64,000 nucleotides of DNA from contig QLIY01000241.1 of the NCBI GenBank assembly GCA_003260075.1, forward strand, positions 62,001-126,000, written 5' to 3'. The position numbers were made by a program, and so were the translations under genes. Below the pieces are notes generated by a model. The model was not told where the DNA came from. It did no database searches and saw nothing but the letters and a program-made list of their open reading frames with translations. The DNA comes from Phallusia mammillata (Eukaryota > Chordata > Ascidiacea > Phlebobranchia > Ascidiidae). Positions 23,001 through 54,690 of the stretch are shown in pieces. Each line of letters opens with the position of its first letter. Positions within the stretch are counted from its first letter, which is position 1.

Positions 23001-26000
23001 TGAAAATTGACGCAAAAGTTCCCAAAATGACGAAGGACCACGGGACATGGAATACTTTTTACTTGGTAATAAGCAAAAGGAAAGGAACTGATGTTGCTAA
23101 TACTTATTTTTTGGTTCAGAAGCAGAAGACTTTTGCACACCGAACCCGTGTCAGAACGGAGGAAGGTGTAAGAACGAAGCAAACAGATACAAATGTACTT
23201 GTAGCTCTGGATTTAGAGGCAACACATGCACGCAAGGTAATGGAGTGCCTTTAATTTTGCAATGTCTACCCACTAAAATATAATTTCCAGCAACATATTC
23301 TAACAACCTTTAGCCAACACGCCATCCAACTTTTGTTACTGGTTTAATTTGAATTTGCTGATATTGATGAACAGATATCGATGAGTGCGCTTCCAATCCT
23401 TGCCTACACAACGGCCGCTGCCAGAACAAGATAAACTCTTATTCTTGTAACTGTCAGGATGGTTATACTGGTACGAGATGCGAAACGGCACCAGCTCAAG
23501 GTAAATATTGTACTTATCCACCCAAAGTACATAACAACTAAGTTAAACGTAGGGCAGTGGTTCCCAACCTTTTTTAAAGAATTCCTCCCTTAACAATTCA
23601 AATAATTTTCATTCATTCCCAGACTACATGGCAGATGCTAAACCAAACAATGATTTAAAATTGGATATTTCATCAACTTCATAGGTTATATTCCCAGAGC
23701 TGAAGTGTCTATTTATAAACCAAATGTGCAAATTAAAGCAAATTTCTCCCTTGAAGTTTTAAAACCACTGAGCTAGAAGGGTTATTTTGCCTTGAAAAGG
23801 TCTAATATGACTCTACTTGTTTAGTGGAGGATGTAGGCGATCCTGATGATATATGCAACCCAAACCCATGCCAGAACGAAGGTACATGTTTTGATTTGGA
23901 CGATGGCGAGGTATTTTGCTTCTGCCACGACGGCTTCGAAGGCGATTTATGCGAGGAAGGTACAATGGTCAACCAGCAGTATTAAAAGTGACTTGTAGAG
24001 TTGTGAGATATGTCCAATGCGGAATATCTTGGCAAAGTAGTCATCAGTGGTGGACAGTCGACTTTGTATCAGCAAAGATCTTGATTAGCATGTGGTGAAT
24101 TAATATCGAGATGTGGCTTTTGCAATACTGTATTATCCCTTGTTGATGATATAGTGCGCGTATACTTATTTTTATATACTGTATTACTGTATATTAAGGG
24201 GTTGTAATGCCTTTATCACTACACTTTGGACATTTGTACTGTATTGTCGATATTATTGTGTTATATTTTGTGTTGTTCAGGTACATTGTGTAATTTTGTT
24301 ACAATGGATATGTTGTGCATAAAGACCATACACAACATGGCTTTTTATGGTTGCATTGTCAATATGTATGTTCATTTGCATCAATACACGTTTTTGAGTG
24401 CAATAAACATTGTTTATCTTGCACATTGCCTCTGTAATACCTTGAAATAGCGTTTCCGCTGCAGTAACAAACTGTAAGAAAACAACTTCACAACAAGAAA
24501 ATCAGTGATATTGTTTTGTACAGGGGAAAACGTGTGCATCCCAAATCCATGCGAGAATGGTGGCTCCTGTATCCCATGGGGTGAAAAGTTTACATGTACT
24601 TGTATGAGTGGCTTTAATGGTGAAAAGTGTGAAAAAGGCAAGTTGAAATTTTGTTTAATTGATCTACAGTACTTATTAAAAAAAAAATGTACTGATTAAT
24701 TTTTCTGTATTAAGTTCCAAATTACATGATTCGAACATTGTTTAACAGTGAAATATATTTTAGGGGTTATGAGGGTAACTGGTTATGAAAAATAAAATTA
24801 TTGACACATCACATATATATTGTTAAAACGCCCCCCTTTTTGGGGAATCAGAAAACTAAGTGGTGGAGCATTAGTGTCCATTACATCATTAAATGCACAA
24901 GAACAAAAAATGTTCATTTACATGTTTTGGGGGGTGAGGTCTACAAGGGCAACTACTAAACAAAAAAAATGTCACATTGCCATGATCTGAAAGTGCCACC
25001 TTAACAAAACATTTACTGAATGACCAAAGTACACAAAATAGGGTAAAGTCCCTTCCGAAAGAGGGACCCATAATAACCAATATTTTCCCGAATAATATGT
25101 AACTTTGCTAAACGAATGTACGCCAAAACAACCTAATCTTGCTCTACCACCACAAACAGTATTAAAAATATTTACATAGTCCTATCTACCTGTGCAGATG
25201 TTCTTTTACAGCAAAATGTTTTTAGATATCAACGAGTGCAAATCCAACCCATGCGAGGGAGATTTGGTTTGTGTGGACAAAGTGAATGAATACATTTGCC
25301 GAGAAGAGTGTGATCCAGGATACACCGGAGAAAACTGTGATATTGGTAAAAAAAAGTTTAATGAGTGGCCAAGGGTTGATACCACAATGGCCATAACCGA
25401 CACCATTGGCTTATGGCACTTGTGTTTTTCTAAAAATTGCTTTACAAGACAACACTAGTTAGTGGCATATGGCCTATCTTATATACATAAACGTAATATG
25501 ATATTGAAAAGAAGTTTAGGACAATGTATATTTATTAAACTGCAATTACCCAGTATTGAATAAAGGTGGTGCTGGGAGTCAGCCGGTTCTATACAACTGT
25601 CTCCCGAAATTTATAAGATCAGCGAACCGGTTATTACTGGTTACTATAAATGAACTTTTTGTAAAAGGGCCGGCTGAAAAATATGACTTTTGTGATTGAA
25701 CCGACTGACAAAAAATTTGAATCCCACCACTGAATAAAGGGAAGTTGTTTACACACTTTATATATCAGTAAAATCCTATTGGTAAACCACAATGAAATCA
25801 AGAACTAGCAATTGCAGTAAAATAATAATTTCGGTTCTGTTTTATTCAACAAAATATATCATGTATTGTATGTAAATAATCTTTAATATTACACTAACAA
25901 TAGCCAACAACTCTTTGATTGAACCAACCTGGTTTATTTTGCCAGAGTTCAATGAATGTGAGAGCGATCCTTGTCAAAATGGAGGAACATGCTCTGATAT

Positions 26001-28640
26001 GATGAACTTCTTTTCCTGCAAATGTGCAATTGGTTACAATGGAACCAGCTGTGGTAAACAATCGAAAACAAATATAGGGAATTTTAGACTAAGAGTTTGT
26101 AAGCCAACGATATCTGGCCTACTACAAACAACATATATACTGAAGCTTGACTCAATCCTTCTTGAATGGTACAATTTTGTTAACTTAGAATTTATATGAT
26201 GCTTTAAATCACCATTCTAGTTCAGTGAAAAAATATGTGATCAAGTATCTACAATTTTGTCAAAATCTTATCAAAATTGGTCTGCATTCTTAGAGCCTAA
26301 ACCCTATACTGTCCAGTGCCTATGCCTTTAGAATCAAACAGTGCATTTATACTATGAATAAAAATACTACAAGCCGTTATATGTTAAAAAATCTGTTGTA
26401 CCCTTACCATTGTATTAGAAAATCAGGTGCCCTGCACAAGTGATCCATGTCAAAACGATGCCAAGTGTGAAGAGGTTAAGTACAGTGTAAATGAAACCAA
26501 ATACCGCTGTCTGTGTGCAATTGGATGGGACGGCTTGAACTGTGATGAAGAAGTTGGTATGTCTAACTGTGTTAAAAGGAACATAACACAGAAATTTACC
26601 AAATGACAGCATATGCAACATTAAAGTTAACATTTTATTATGCAGTATAATGAACATCTGTTAAATGTTGAAACACACACTATACACTTTTTTGAAAGCT
26701 TAATAGTCTGAGCTTAATTTCACATATTTTGGGGAGTTAACCGGTGGAGATATGAGCATTTTAAGGTTAACACATACCATGGCACTGTCCCGTATGTAAC
26801 TTTTCTCTCTAGAGTCTCTCACTTTACAATCCCTATGTTGCACACATATTTCTGCTTTGATGATTAATTTAGGGCTTTTGTGCTGCTATGATTTGTTTCA
26901 ATGGGAAAAATAAACCCAACTTGCATGGGAAAGTTGCACCATCAACCTATTTGCTTACGTCAGGGCTACTCAAATAAATTTAAAGTTCCAGATACACTAG
27001 GGAAAAATTGTAGAGATTCAGACATGAATGCAAGATGACTTGCATCCATTTTAGACAATGTTTACGAACTAGGCCCAATTTAGGGGGCTGACATGGTAAC
27101 AAAAATATCAACAGTTCATAATGCAACATAGTACACAATGTTATAATCTTACTCAATTCTAAATTGTTTGCAAGTTTGAACAAATTGTAGGTGGCTAGTG
27201 GGGTATACGCAAGACAGTCTGCACCCAACTAATCAAATATGAAAACACAATAACTTAACTTACTGTCCATTAAAATTTTGTCCGATTCAATTCTGACCAC
27301 TAGGGGTGTTTGAAGCAGCAGGCATGAACGCTTTCACCCTCGTCATGTTGTTGGCAACCCATGAACTACCATCTGCCAAAATACTATTGAACTTGTAATG
27401 CAAGCAGTTACTATCACAACTAAACATGCAAACAGTTACTCTCACAACTAATGCATGCATATATATATTGTACTTATGGGAGCATTTGCCACCATCTTTA
27501 CCTTGATTGTAAAGTTTGATCGAGTTGATTATGCAATTAAAGAGATTTGTAATAAATGTAGGCTTGGGAGTTACAATTCCAATGCAATAATTAAAAAAAA
27601 CTGATTATGTACAGTGTATGCAAATGACCAGATATGTTTGTAAAACTTGTTTTTAAAGCTGTGAGGTGAGATAAACAATACATTTAACCTTTCATATGAA
27701 TTTAATTAAACCTGGTAAACATATTGGTTACATTTCAGTTGCTGGGTGTCCCAATCCACACCAGAACACAGAAGGGTTGGTACCATTTGGAGCAAGTGTG
27801 GAAATATCATGTAATCCTGGATTTGTACTGAATGGGCCTGAAAGAATCGTATGTTTAGACAATGGCTCATTTGATGCCAGTGTTCCACAATGCATAAGTG
27901 AGTACAATGCACATTAAGTGAATAAAAGTAAGCTTGTAAAGTTTTTGTTGAGCCTTTTAGTACTTTGTTATCTGATGATACACACTAAATGTTACCTGTT
28001 GTTTGGATGCAGGATGTTCAAGTTTTTGTGATAAGCGTTGTCAAGTTTTGGTGATAGGCCTTTTAGTACTGTGTTATCTGTGCAACATAAAATACTGGTT
28101 AATGAACTAAAGATGCCAGACTTCAAAACCACCAACATGCCAGACCTGTTGTTAAATGTTGAAACTTCACCAAAAGTTAAAACATAGTTAAAGAGTGGAA
28201 ATTGTCTTACTAGATTTTTTTTTCATGCAGCAAATGGATCTGTGTCATATGCAGCCAGTCGAACAGGATTGTCCAAAATGACAATCAGCATGATGTCAGC
28301 AGGGGGTATTGTGATCGTTGCCATCGTTGGTTATGTTGCGTATGTCTGTTTTCTTGCGTAAGTATCAGGATTGTTTTCAGTATTTCAACTTAAAACTGCA
28401 AAATGTCAGGTAACATTTTTTATCATACTAAAAATATTATTGCCCGTTCTGTTACAGCAAGTGACTAAAATTTACAAATTTCTCTGTTGTAGGCCATGGA
28501 ATTCCCCAGCGTTTAAAGCTAAAATGGCAAATTCAAGTGGAAATAAACAACCAAGAAAAAAGAAATTGACTACATCTGACAAAAGTTCAAAGGTTACTGA
28601 GAAATCTTCACCCAAAAAAGAAAAAAGCAAGCAAAAGTAA
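13513..28640 (+). CDS. CUB-EGF(18)-sushi transmembrane protein, complete
   Basis: Twenty-four exons sum to 3006 nt, exactly 1001 codons plus stop. Exon 1 (13513-13555) is a signal peptide ([14 protein letters not shown]). The rest encodes a CUB domain (residues about 15-128), 18 EGF domains (129-857), a sushi/CCP domain (858-910), a transmembrane helix (about 929-952) and a Lys/Ser-rich cytoplasmic tail. All EGF exons are phase 1-1, the classic shufflable class. The architecture recalls fibropellin-like, SNED/CUBN-like and Notch-ligand-like surface proteins. There is no DSL, LNR or ankyrin region, so it is not Notch or Delta/Jagged. I infer an adhesion or receptor protein. No named orthologue can be assigned from sequence alone. 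Sub-features give exon positions. Confidence 0.88.
14018..15587 (+). CDS. CUB domain exons
   Basis: Exons 14018-14160 and 15389-15587. They encode [18 protein letters not shown], then YPPDATCVW, then [13 protein letters not shown], and end in [17 protein letters not shown]. The four cysteines and the PNYN, YPP and C-x-W signatures fit a CUB domain. The domain is split by one phase-0 intron of about 1.2 kb that contains an hAT element and a tRNA-like sequence. Confidence 0.88.
14309..14891. mobile_element. hAT-type non-autonomous element
   Basis: Terminal inverted repeats CAGGGGTCACCAAC / GTTTGGTGACCCCTG with an exact 8-bp target duplication GGCTAGAG (14301-14308 and 14892-14899). The 5' part is present twice because a 10-C gap (14401-14410) joins overlapping contigs. 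No transposase ORF. Confidence 0.82.
15041..15113 (+). repeat. tRNA-like sequence, probably SINE head or tRNA pseudogene
   Basis: A-box-like TAGCTCAGTTGG (15048-15059) and B-box-like GGTTCGAATCC (15093-15103) lie at tRNA spacing. The acceptor stem does not pair and the D-stem is broken, so it is not a functional tRNA. Downstream CCCTGCCATAAGGGAATG recurs near 31390, which suggests a tRNA-derived SINE. Confidence 0.55.
15969..16084 (+). pseudogene. Allelic fragment of the CUB exon end, bounded by two C-runs
   Basis: The 116 bp between C-runs 15959-15968 and 16085-16097 repeat 15577-15690, including the last bases of the second CUB exon and its donor. This is a small contig misplaced by the assembly, not a second exon. 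Confidence 0.7.
16518..19474 (+). CDS. EGF domains 1-5
   Basis: Exons 16518-16664, 17309-17425, 18292-18405, 18871-18984, 19361-19474, all phase 1-1 with one six-cysteine EGF each. Several begin DIDEC, the calcium-binding form. Exon 5 has an acceptor with a weak pyrimidine tract (GGGGCAAAG), but phase and length (114 nt) match its neighbours. A truncated allelic copy of the fourth EGF exon precedes it at 18582-18657. Confidence 0.87.
16813..17186. repeat. Duplicate flanking a 77-base C-run
   Basis: 16813-16961 and 17039-17186 are near-identical intron copies on each side of C-run 16962-17038. The run is the longest in the window and sits between EGF exons 1 and 2. Confidence 0.65.
16962..17038. 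other. Assembly-gap placeholder (77 C)
   Basis: An uninterrupted homopolymer of 77 C, flanked by duplicated sequence. A run this long would be very unusual as native sequence in this AT-rich DNA and is best read as masked unknown bases. Confidence 0.7.
17486..17954. mobile_element. hAT-type non-autonomous element
   Basis: Ends CAGTGCTCTTCAACC / GGTTGAAGAGCCCTG, exact 8-bp target duplication TTTTAAAT (17478-17485, 17955-17962), 469 bp, no transposase. Lies in the intron after EGF exon 2. Confidence 0.85.
18526..18657 (+). pseudogene. Truncated allelic copy of EGF exon 4
   Basis: The sequence between C-runs at 18516-18525 and 18658-18667 repeats 18813-18945, including acceptor and [10 protein letters not shown] codons, with synonymous differences, and stops mid-exon at the C-run. 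It should be skipped. Confidence 0.75.
19946..22434 (+). CDS. EGF domains 6-10 (recently duplicated exons)
   Basis: Exons 19946-20059, 20353-20472, 21020-21148, 21843-21962, 22315-22434. The domains are very alike, each containing NECxSxPCxNxGxC followed by EDGE or a close variant. Donor-proximal intron sequence also resembles that of neighbours (GCGCT/TTGC/CCATG-type words after GTAAGAA or GTGAGAA), as expected of tandem exon duplication. Confidence 0.87.
22838..24637 (+). CDS. EGF domains 11-15
   Basis: Exons 22838-22957, 23120-23236, 23375-23500, 23825-23959, 24524-24637. Four have standard GT donors. The fifth ends AAAAAG followed by GCAAGT, so the next intron is probably a GC-AG intron; using it keeps phase 1 and the expected 114-nt length. 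Confidence 0.85.
23555..23770. mobile_element. MITE copy, same family as 45544-45780
   Basis: Reverse-orientation relative between EGF exons 13 and 14, with ends CAGTGGTTCCCAACC and TTTTAAAACCACTG. The target duplication has decayed. Confidence 0.6.
25226..26556 (+). CDS. EGF domains 16-18
   Basis: Exons 25226-25345 ([12 protein letters not shown]..., with an atypical [11 protein letters not shown] segment), 25946-26053 and 26419-26556. The last has a longer loop between cysteines 3 and 4. All are phase 1-1. Confidence 0.85.
25563..25735. mobile_element. MITE copy (CAGTGGTGGGAT family)
   Basis: Contains CAGCCGGTTCTATA, GATCAGCGAACCGGTTA and the terminal AATCCCACCACTG of the 30778-30955 family. 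The left end is diverged. Confidence 0.6.
27739..27897 (+). CDS. Sushi/CCP domain exon
   Basis: A 159-nt phase 1-1 exon encodes [11 protein letters not shown]...[12 protein letters not shown]...[13 protein letters not shown]...VPQCI. The four cysteines and aromatic positions match one sushi (complement control) domain, next to the membrane. Confidence 0.85.
28231..28640 (+). CDS. Transmembrane and cytoplasmic-tail exons
   Basis: Exon 28231-28357 encodes a helix, about residues 929-952 ([18 protein letters not shown]). Exon 28493-28640 encodes a tail of about 49 residues rich in Lys and Ser with runs such as RKKK and PKKEKSKQK, then TAA. No tyrosine or ITAM-like motif is visible. An AATAAA at 29185-29190 may be the poly(A) signal. 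Confidence 0.83.
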
Positions 28641-29960
28641 AGTTGCATACAATACAGAGAGCAGAGCCAGCCTTATGTTGTTTACCTGTTTTTACCTTGT
28701 TATTGTGGATTTATATTACACTACACTACAGCAGCAAAAAATTGCCAACAATTTTGGCACTTACTTGGTACAAATTCAAGTATACGTTGCGTCTAAAAAT
28801 GTTTGTCGGGAAATTTGTGAAACAGTTTACCAAAGTTTGAATGACAAAATCCGAACACATCGACCAAAAAATGCGGTCAAATCGCTCAAAATACGCTCAA
28901 ACTATATTTTAAAGCTAAACGTGTTTGTTTAACGCTTGAACCCTAAAAATCGTAACACGATTACGTTGCATAACATTATTCAAATTTCGTAAGATAGTAT
29001 TGTTGACAAACAAAGTTAAAACTCGCGCGTTTTCGTACTTATTTTCACACAAGGTCATGCTTGTATTATTTTTGTTTAATGGGGTGCAACAATATTTAAA
29101 AGCCTAAACAGCTATCTTATTTATTTAAATTACCTTCACAAAGTACGTGATCAAAGCTTTAATATCGCGTTGCTTAATGGTTTTAATAAAATGTTTACAA
29201 CCAATTGATGGTGTCAACAACTGCCAATTTGCAAAGTCTTCTTTTTGTACCTGTTTTCTGTCCTTTATGTACTATTTAAGTGTCTATTGTAGCTATTCCC
29301 CCTTATAAACAAATTCAGAATTCAGTTTTGATTGGCCGTGACTTTTATTATTTGACAAATTAGTTGTGAAATTTTAGGCACCAATTGAGGCCGAACGAAA
29401 TGGTGTGGCGAATTGAAAAGGTGAAAACAAGGCATATAGATAGTACGATAAACCAGCAGAGTACGGATTCTCAACGGCGGCATAGACGGTGTTGAGATAA
29501 GCGATATACTGTACAAATCTAGTAGCAGAAAGAAGGTTATGATGTGACAAACTTGCCAAAATATGAAGGCTGTATATTATTCATAATAGCGTGTAAACGA
29601 GAAGTGTTGGCTACTTCAAGAGACATGCTTATTGGTGCAAAATATCATTGTCTCGCAAGGGCGTAACATAGATATATGAATGAATGAATGTGTACAAAAG
29701 GGTAGTAATTGAACGATAATACTCTTTTGGCAATCTTATAAAACGGGGAAAACTAGTAGCCTCTATATGCTGAACGTATTGGTAAAAGGTAGCAGCCCAG
29801 CAAAACACCATTTGGAAACAAAATTAACTTTTGTTTCAACTAGCCGGGAGGAGCGAAACAATGGTAAAGAAAGGTACACAGAAAACTGTCATGTCGATTA
29901 ATATTATAGTAAACGATTTGGTTTGACAAAAAAGCTCTTGGTTACTGTACAGAATATGGC
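28641..29960. other. 3' flanks of two convergent genes
   Basis: About 1.3 kb lies between the stop codons of the CUB-EGF gene (+) and the vWA mosaic gene (-). I see no coding exon. A minus-strand AATAAA at 29349-29344 is a possible poly(A) signal for the vWA gene, which would give it a 3' UTR of about 600 nt. Confidence 0.45.
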
Positions 29961-51957
<21,997 letters not shown>

Positions 51958-53681
51958 TCTGAAATGAAAAGATTAAAGGTTATTAATGTAAGTGGGACAA
52001 GTGCCTTGACGTCAATTCTGAATAACACTAGATTAGCTTTTCGTTTAAGTAACTTACGTAATCGCTAAATTTCATCATTAAATAAGCTTGCAAAATATAA
52101 ATCTGTATTGTTTTAAATAGTTGTGTTAGACGTAGGCCTTTACAAAGCGAAAAAAATATTTTGTAGATTTTGAAAGCTGGTATATATTGTACACCCCCCC
52201 CCCTTAAATAAGCTTGTAAAATATAAATCTGTATTGTTTTAAATAGGCCTAATTGTGTTAGACGCAGGCCTTTACAAAGCAAAAAAACTATTTTTGTAGA
52301 TTTTAAAACCTGGTATATATTGTACAACAAAGTCAACAAAGGAAAAATGGTATATTCACGTTTGTTTAAAATGCGCACCAATGGGTATAAATAAATTCGA
52401 AAATTAGAAAGGTTTTAGGCATTGTTCAGAACCACGTTGTTAAGTAGGTCGATCCCAATTTGTTATAAAATGCGCATTACCCTCACATTCTGCTGAAACT
52501 TAAGCCCAAGGCGAAGATTTGAGGTTCGGTATCTAAAGTGGCGAAGCACTAAAATGCCTTAGGATATTCTTTTCAAAGGCATTGATATTTGTGGTTGTCT
52601 CAAGTCTTTATTGTCGGTGTTAGTTGTAAATTCCGAATAGGAATATTAAACGGGTGATGGTAAAAAGTAACATGTATTTTAACCCCCCCCCCCAGGGAAA
52701 ATGGTATATTCACGTTTGTTTAAAATGCGCACAAATGCGAAAATTAGAAAGATTTTAGGCATTGTTCAGAACCACGTTGTTAAGTAGGTTGATCCCAATT
52801 TGTTATAAAATGCGCATTATTCTCACATGCTGCAGAAACTTAAGCCCAAGGCGAAGATTTGAGGTTCGGTATCTAAGGTGGCGAAGCACTAAAATGCCTT
52901 AGGATATTCTTTTCAAAGGCATTGATATTTGTGGTTGTCTCAAGTCTTTATTGTCGGTGTTAGTTGTAAATTCCGTGTGGGAATATTAAACGGGTGATGG
53001 TAAAACGTAACATGTATTTTACGTACTTCCTTAACATCAAGGTAATTTGCTACTGTAACCCTTAGTAGATATTAAAAAACTAATAAGCACACTTGAATTT
53101 TTAAGGATTATTTGAAATATTAATTGTCATAATTAGCCTTTGATGATCAAACGAAAGTGGAATTATAAGCAACAAAGCGCTACAAGGAATGGTAAATACT
53201 GTGCAATTATCGACGAGACGAATAGTTAATTAAAATTGACTGCATTCGTCATAGGTGGGGTTATCTTAACTTTATACTTAGTATTTTGTGCGCTGAGCAG
53301 TCCTAAACGGCTAAATCAATATTTACATATATATATATATGTAGGTAACTAAATTCATGCTTCTAATGATTTTTTTGGTTAACAAATATGAAAAACAACG
53401 ATTTGACTGGATCGTATTGCTTTATTTAAAACAAATTTGCGTCTTTCCTTATTCAAATAGAAAAAGTATAGGCCCCCCCCCCGTCTCTTAAAACTACTTA
53501 GCGGTCACCCAAACCAAACCTTAAAAAATAACCTGTATGTAGGTAACTAAATTCATGCTTCTAATGAGTTTTTTGGTTAACAAATATAAAAAACAACGAT
53601 TTGACTGGATCCTATTGCTTTATTTAAAACACATTTGCGTCTTTCCTTATTCAAATAGAAAAAATATAGTCATGTATTTAC
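51958..53681. repeat. Upstream non-coding region with allelic duplications
   Basis: No coding exon seen. Three C-runs (52194-52203, 52683-52693, 53473-53482) each join near-identical copies: 52076-52193 with 52204-52325, 52340-52682 with 52694-53020, and 53338-53471 with 53534-53669. The second pair differs by SNPs and small indels only. Confidence 0.6.
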
Positions 53682-53790
53682 CTGACGTCTTTCAGTCTTC
53701 AGGCGTGAAAAAAAGATTAAGGTAAAAAAGAACGCAGTGACTCGGCTGAAGATCGGGTTCTTCCCCTTCTTGAACAGCGTCAAAACAGTT
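53682..53790 (-). other. Possible 5' UTR exon of the vWA mosaic gene
   Basis: On the minus strand a pyrimidine-rich stretch with AG (TTTTTCAATTTGTAAG) and a good donor (GACGTCAG followed by GTAAATAC) bracket about 110 nt. Splicing to the acceptor 1 nt before the ATG at 51957 would give a 5' UTR of suitable size. No transcript evidence; spliced-leader addition at the same acceptor is the alternative. Confidence 0.3.
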
Positions 53791-54278
53791 CTTACAAATT
53801 GAAAAAGAAAAAACACACATTTGTTAGATACTTTACACATAACAATCTGAAGATTCTTTTCCAAAATAGCAAAGAAACGCTCGCTAACGAATCTTGATGC
53901 AAACACCCTTTGGAATTGATCACCTAGAGCGAGGCGAGGCCTAGTATCATGCACACGTGTCTACGAACGAGTTTTAACAGTATAGCTCTCCTTAAGTGCA
54001 TGGTCTAAGCGCCTTTATTTTACCCAACTCTGGCTTGCATTCAGTTTACACAACCTGTCTCCCACCACTGGTCACAGATTCGCATCTGCCCAAAGAGCTG
54101 CCGTGCAGCACCTTTTAACAGCTTCACGAAGATGAAAAAAGTGACCAAAGAGGAGAGCAAGTAGTTGGACTCCTTAGCTCTTTGCTCTCATGCTGCTCCA
54201 GCCACTGAATTTCAATGTAACTTCCAACAAGAGTCTGAGCCGCATTATGAAGTCTTGCCCATGCGCCCCGAGGGCAAG

Positions 54279-54527
54279 TCAGTTAGAGCTTCGTCGCTTT
54301 TTCGTTGTCGTTTTGCCTCCTCCTGGCTCGTCAAGTTGCATGCGCGAATCGTTTTGCCCGGTAAGCGCCAATCTGAAGCAATTACGTGTGCAGGACGTGT
54401 CATGCGGTACGGGAGCAATCTCGACGCCCTTGTGCACGTCGAAACCCCGGACGTGCAAATTTCCGTGAAGCCATTCCATCAAAATCAACTTGCCGGCAAA
54501 ATCGACAGCGCCCAATGTTAACTTGAA
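54279..54527 (-). CDS. Unrecognised GC-rich ORF or exon
   Basis: After a plausible acceptor (TATACCACTACAACAG, minus strand) an 82-codon frame runs to TGA: FKLTLGAVDFAGKLILMEWL...FDVHKGVEIAPVPHD...KTTTKKRRSSN. It is GC-richer than its surroundings and ends with a basic, NLS-like stretch. I do not recognise the protein. It could be a terminal exon, a decayed gene or chance. Confidence 0.2.
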   Translation of the reverse strand, partial: FKLTLGAVDFAGKLILMEWLHGNLHVRGFDVHKGVEIAPVPHDTSCTRNCFRLALTGQNDSRMQLDEPGGGKTTTKKRRSSN

Positions 54528-54569
54528 CTGTTGTAGTGGTATATTAATTATGAGTAATACTATTTGAAT

Positions 54570-54690
54570 AAGTATGTTACTACATACGGATCTGTTCATA
54601 AGCTTAATGACGAATATAAAATAGACGCTCAATTATTCAAACATTTCGCAAAAACGCTAATGCCATCATCAGTGATATGAGGGCACACAT
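54570..54690 (-). repeat. Interspersed repeat with hammerhead-like core (copy 3)
   Basis: Minus-strand CTGATGA (54672-54666) and GAAA (54647-54644) with a short GCA/TGC stem. Flank CGGATCTGTTCATAAG matches the 62790 copy. Confidence 0.5.

Noticed and set aside
13513-28640. Notch, Delta/Jagged or Crumbs orthologue
   Set aside because: No LNR, DSL, ankyrin or laminin-G region; the N-terminal CUB, juxtamembrane sushi and Lys-rich tail do not fit those families.
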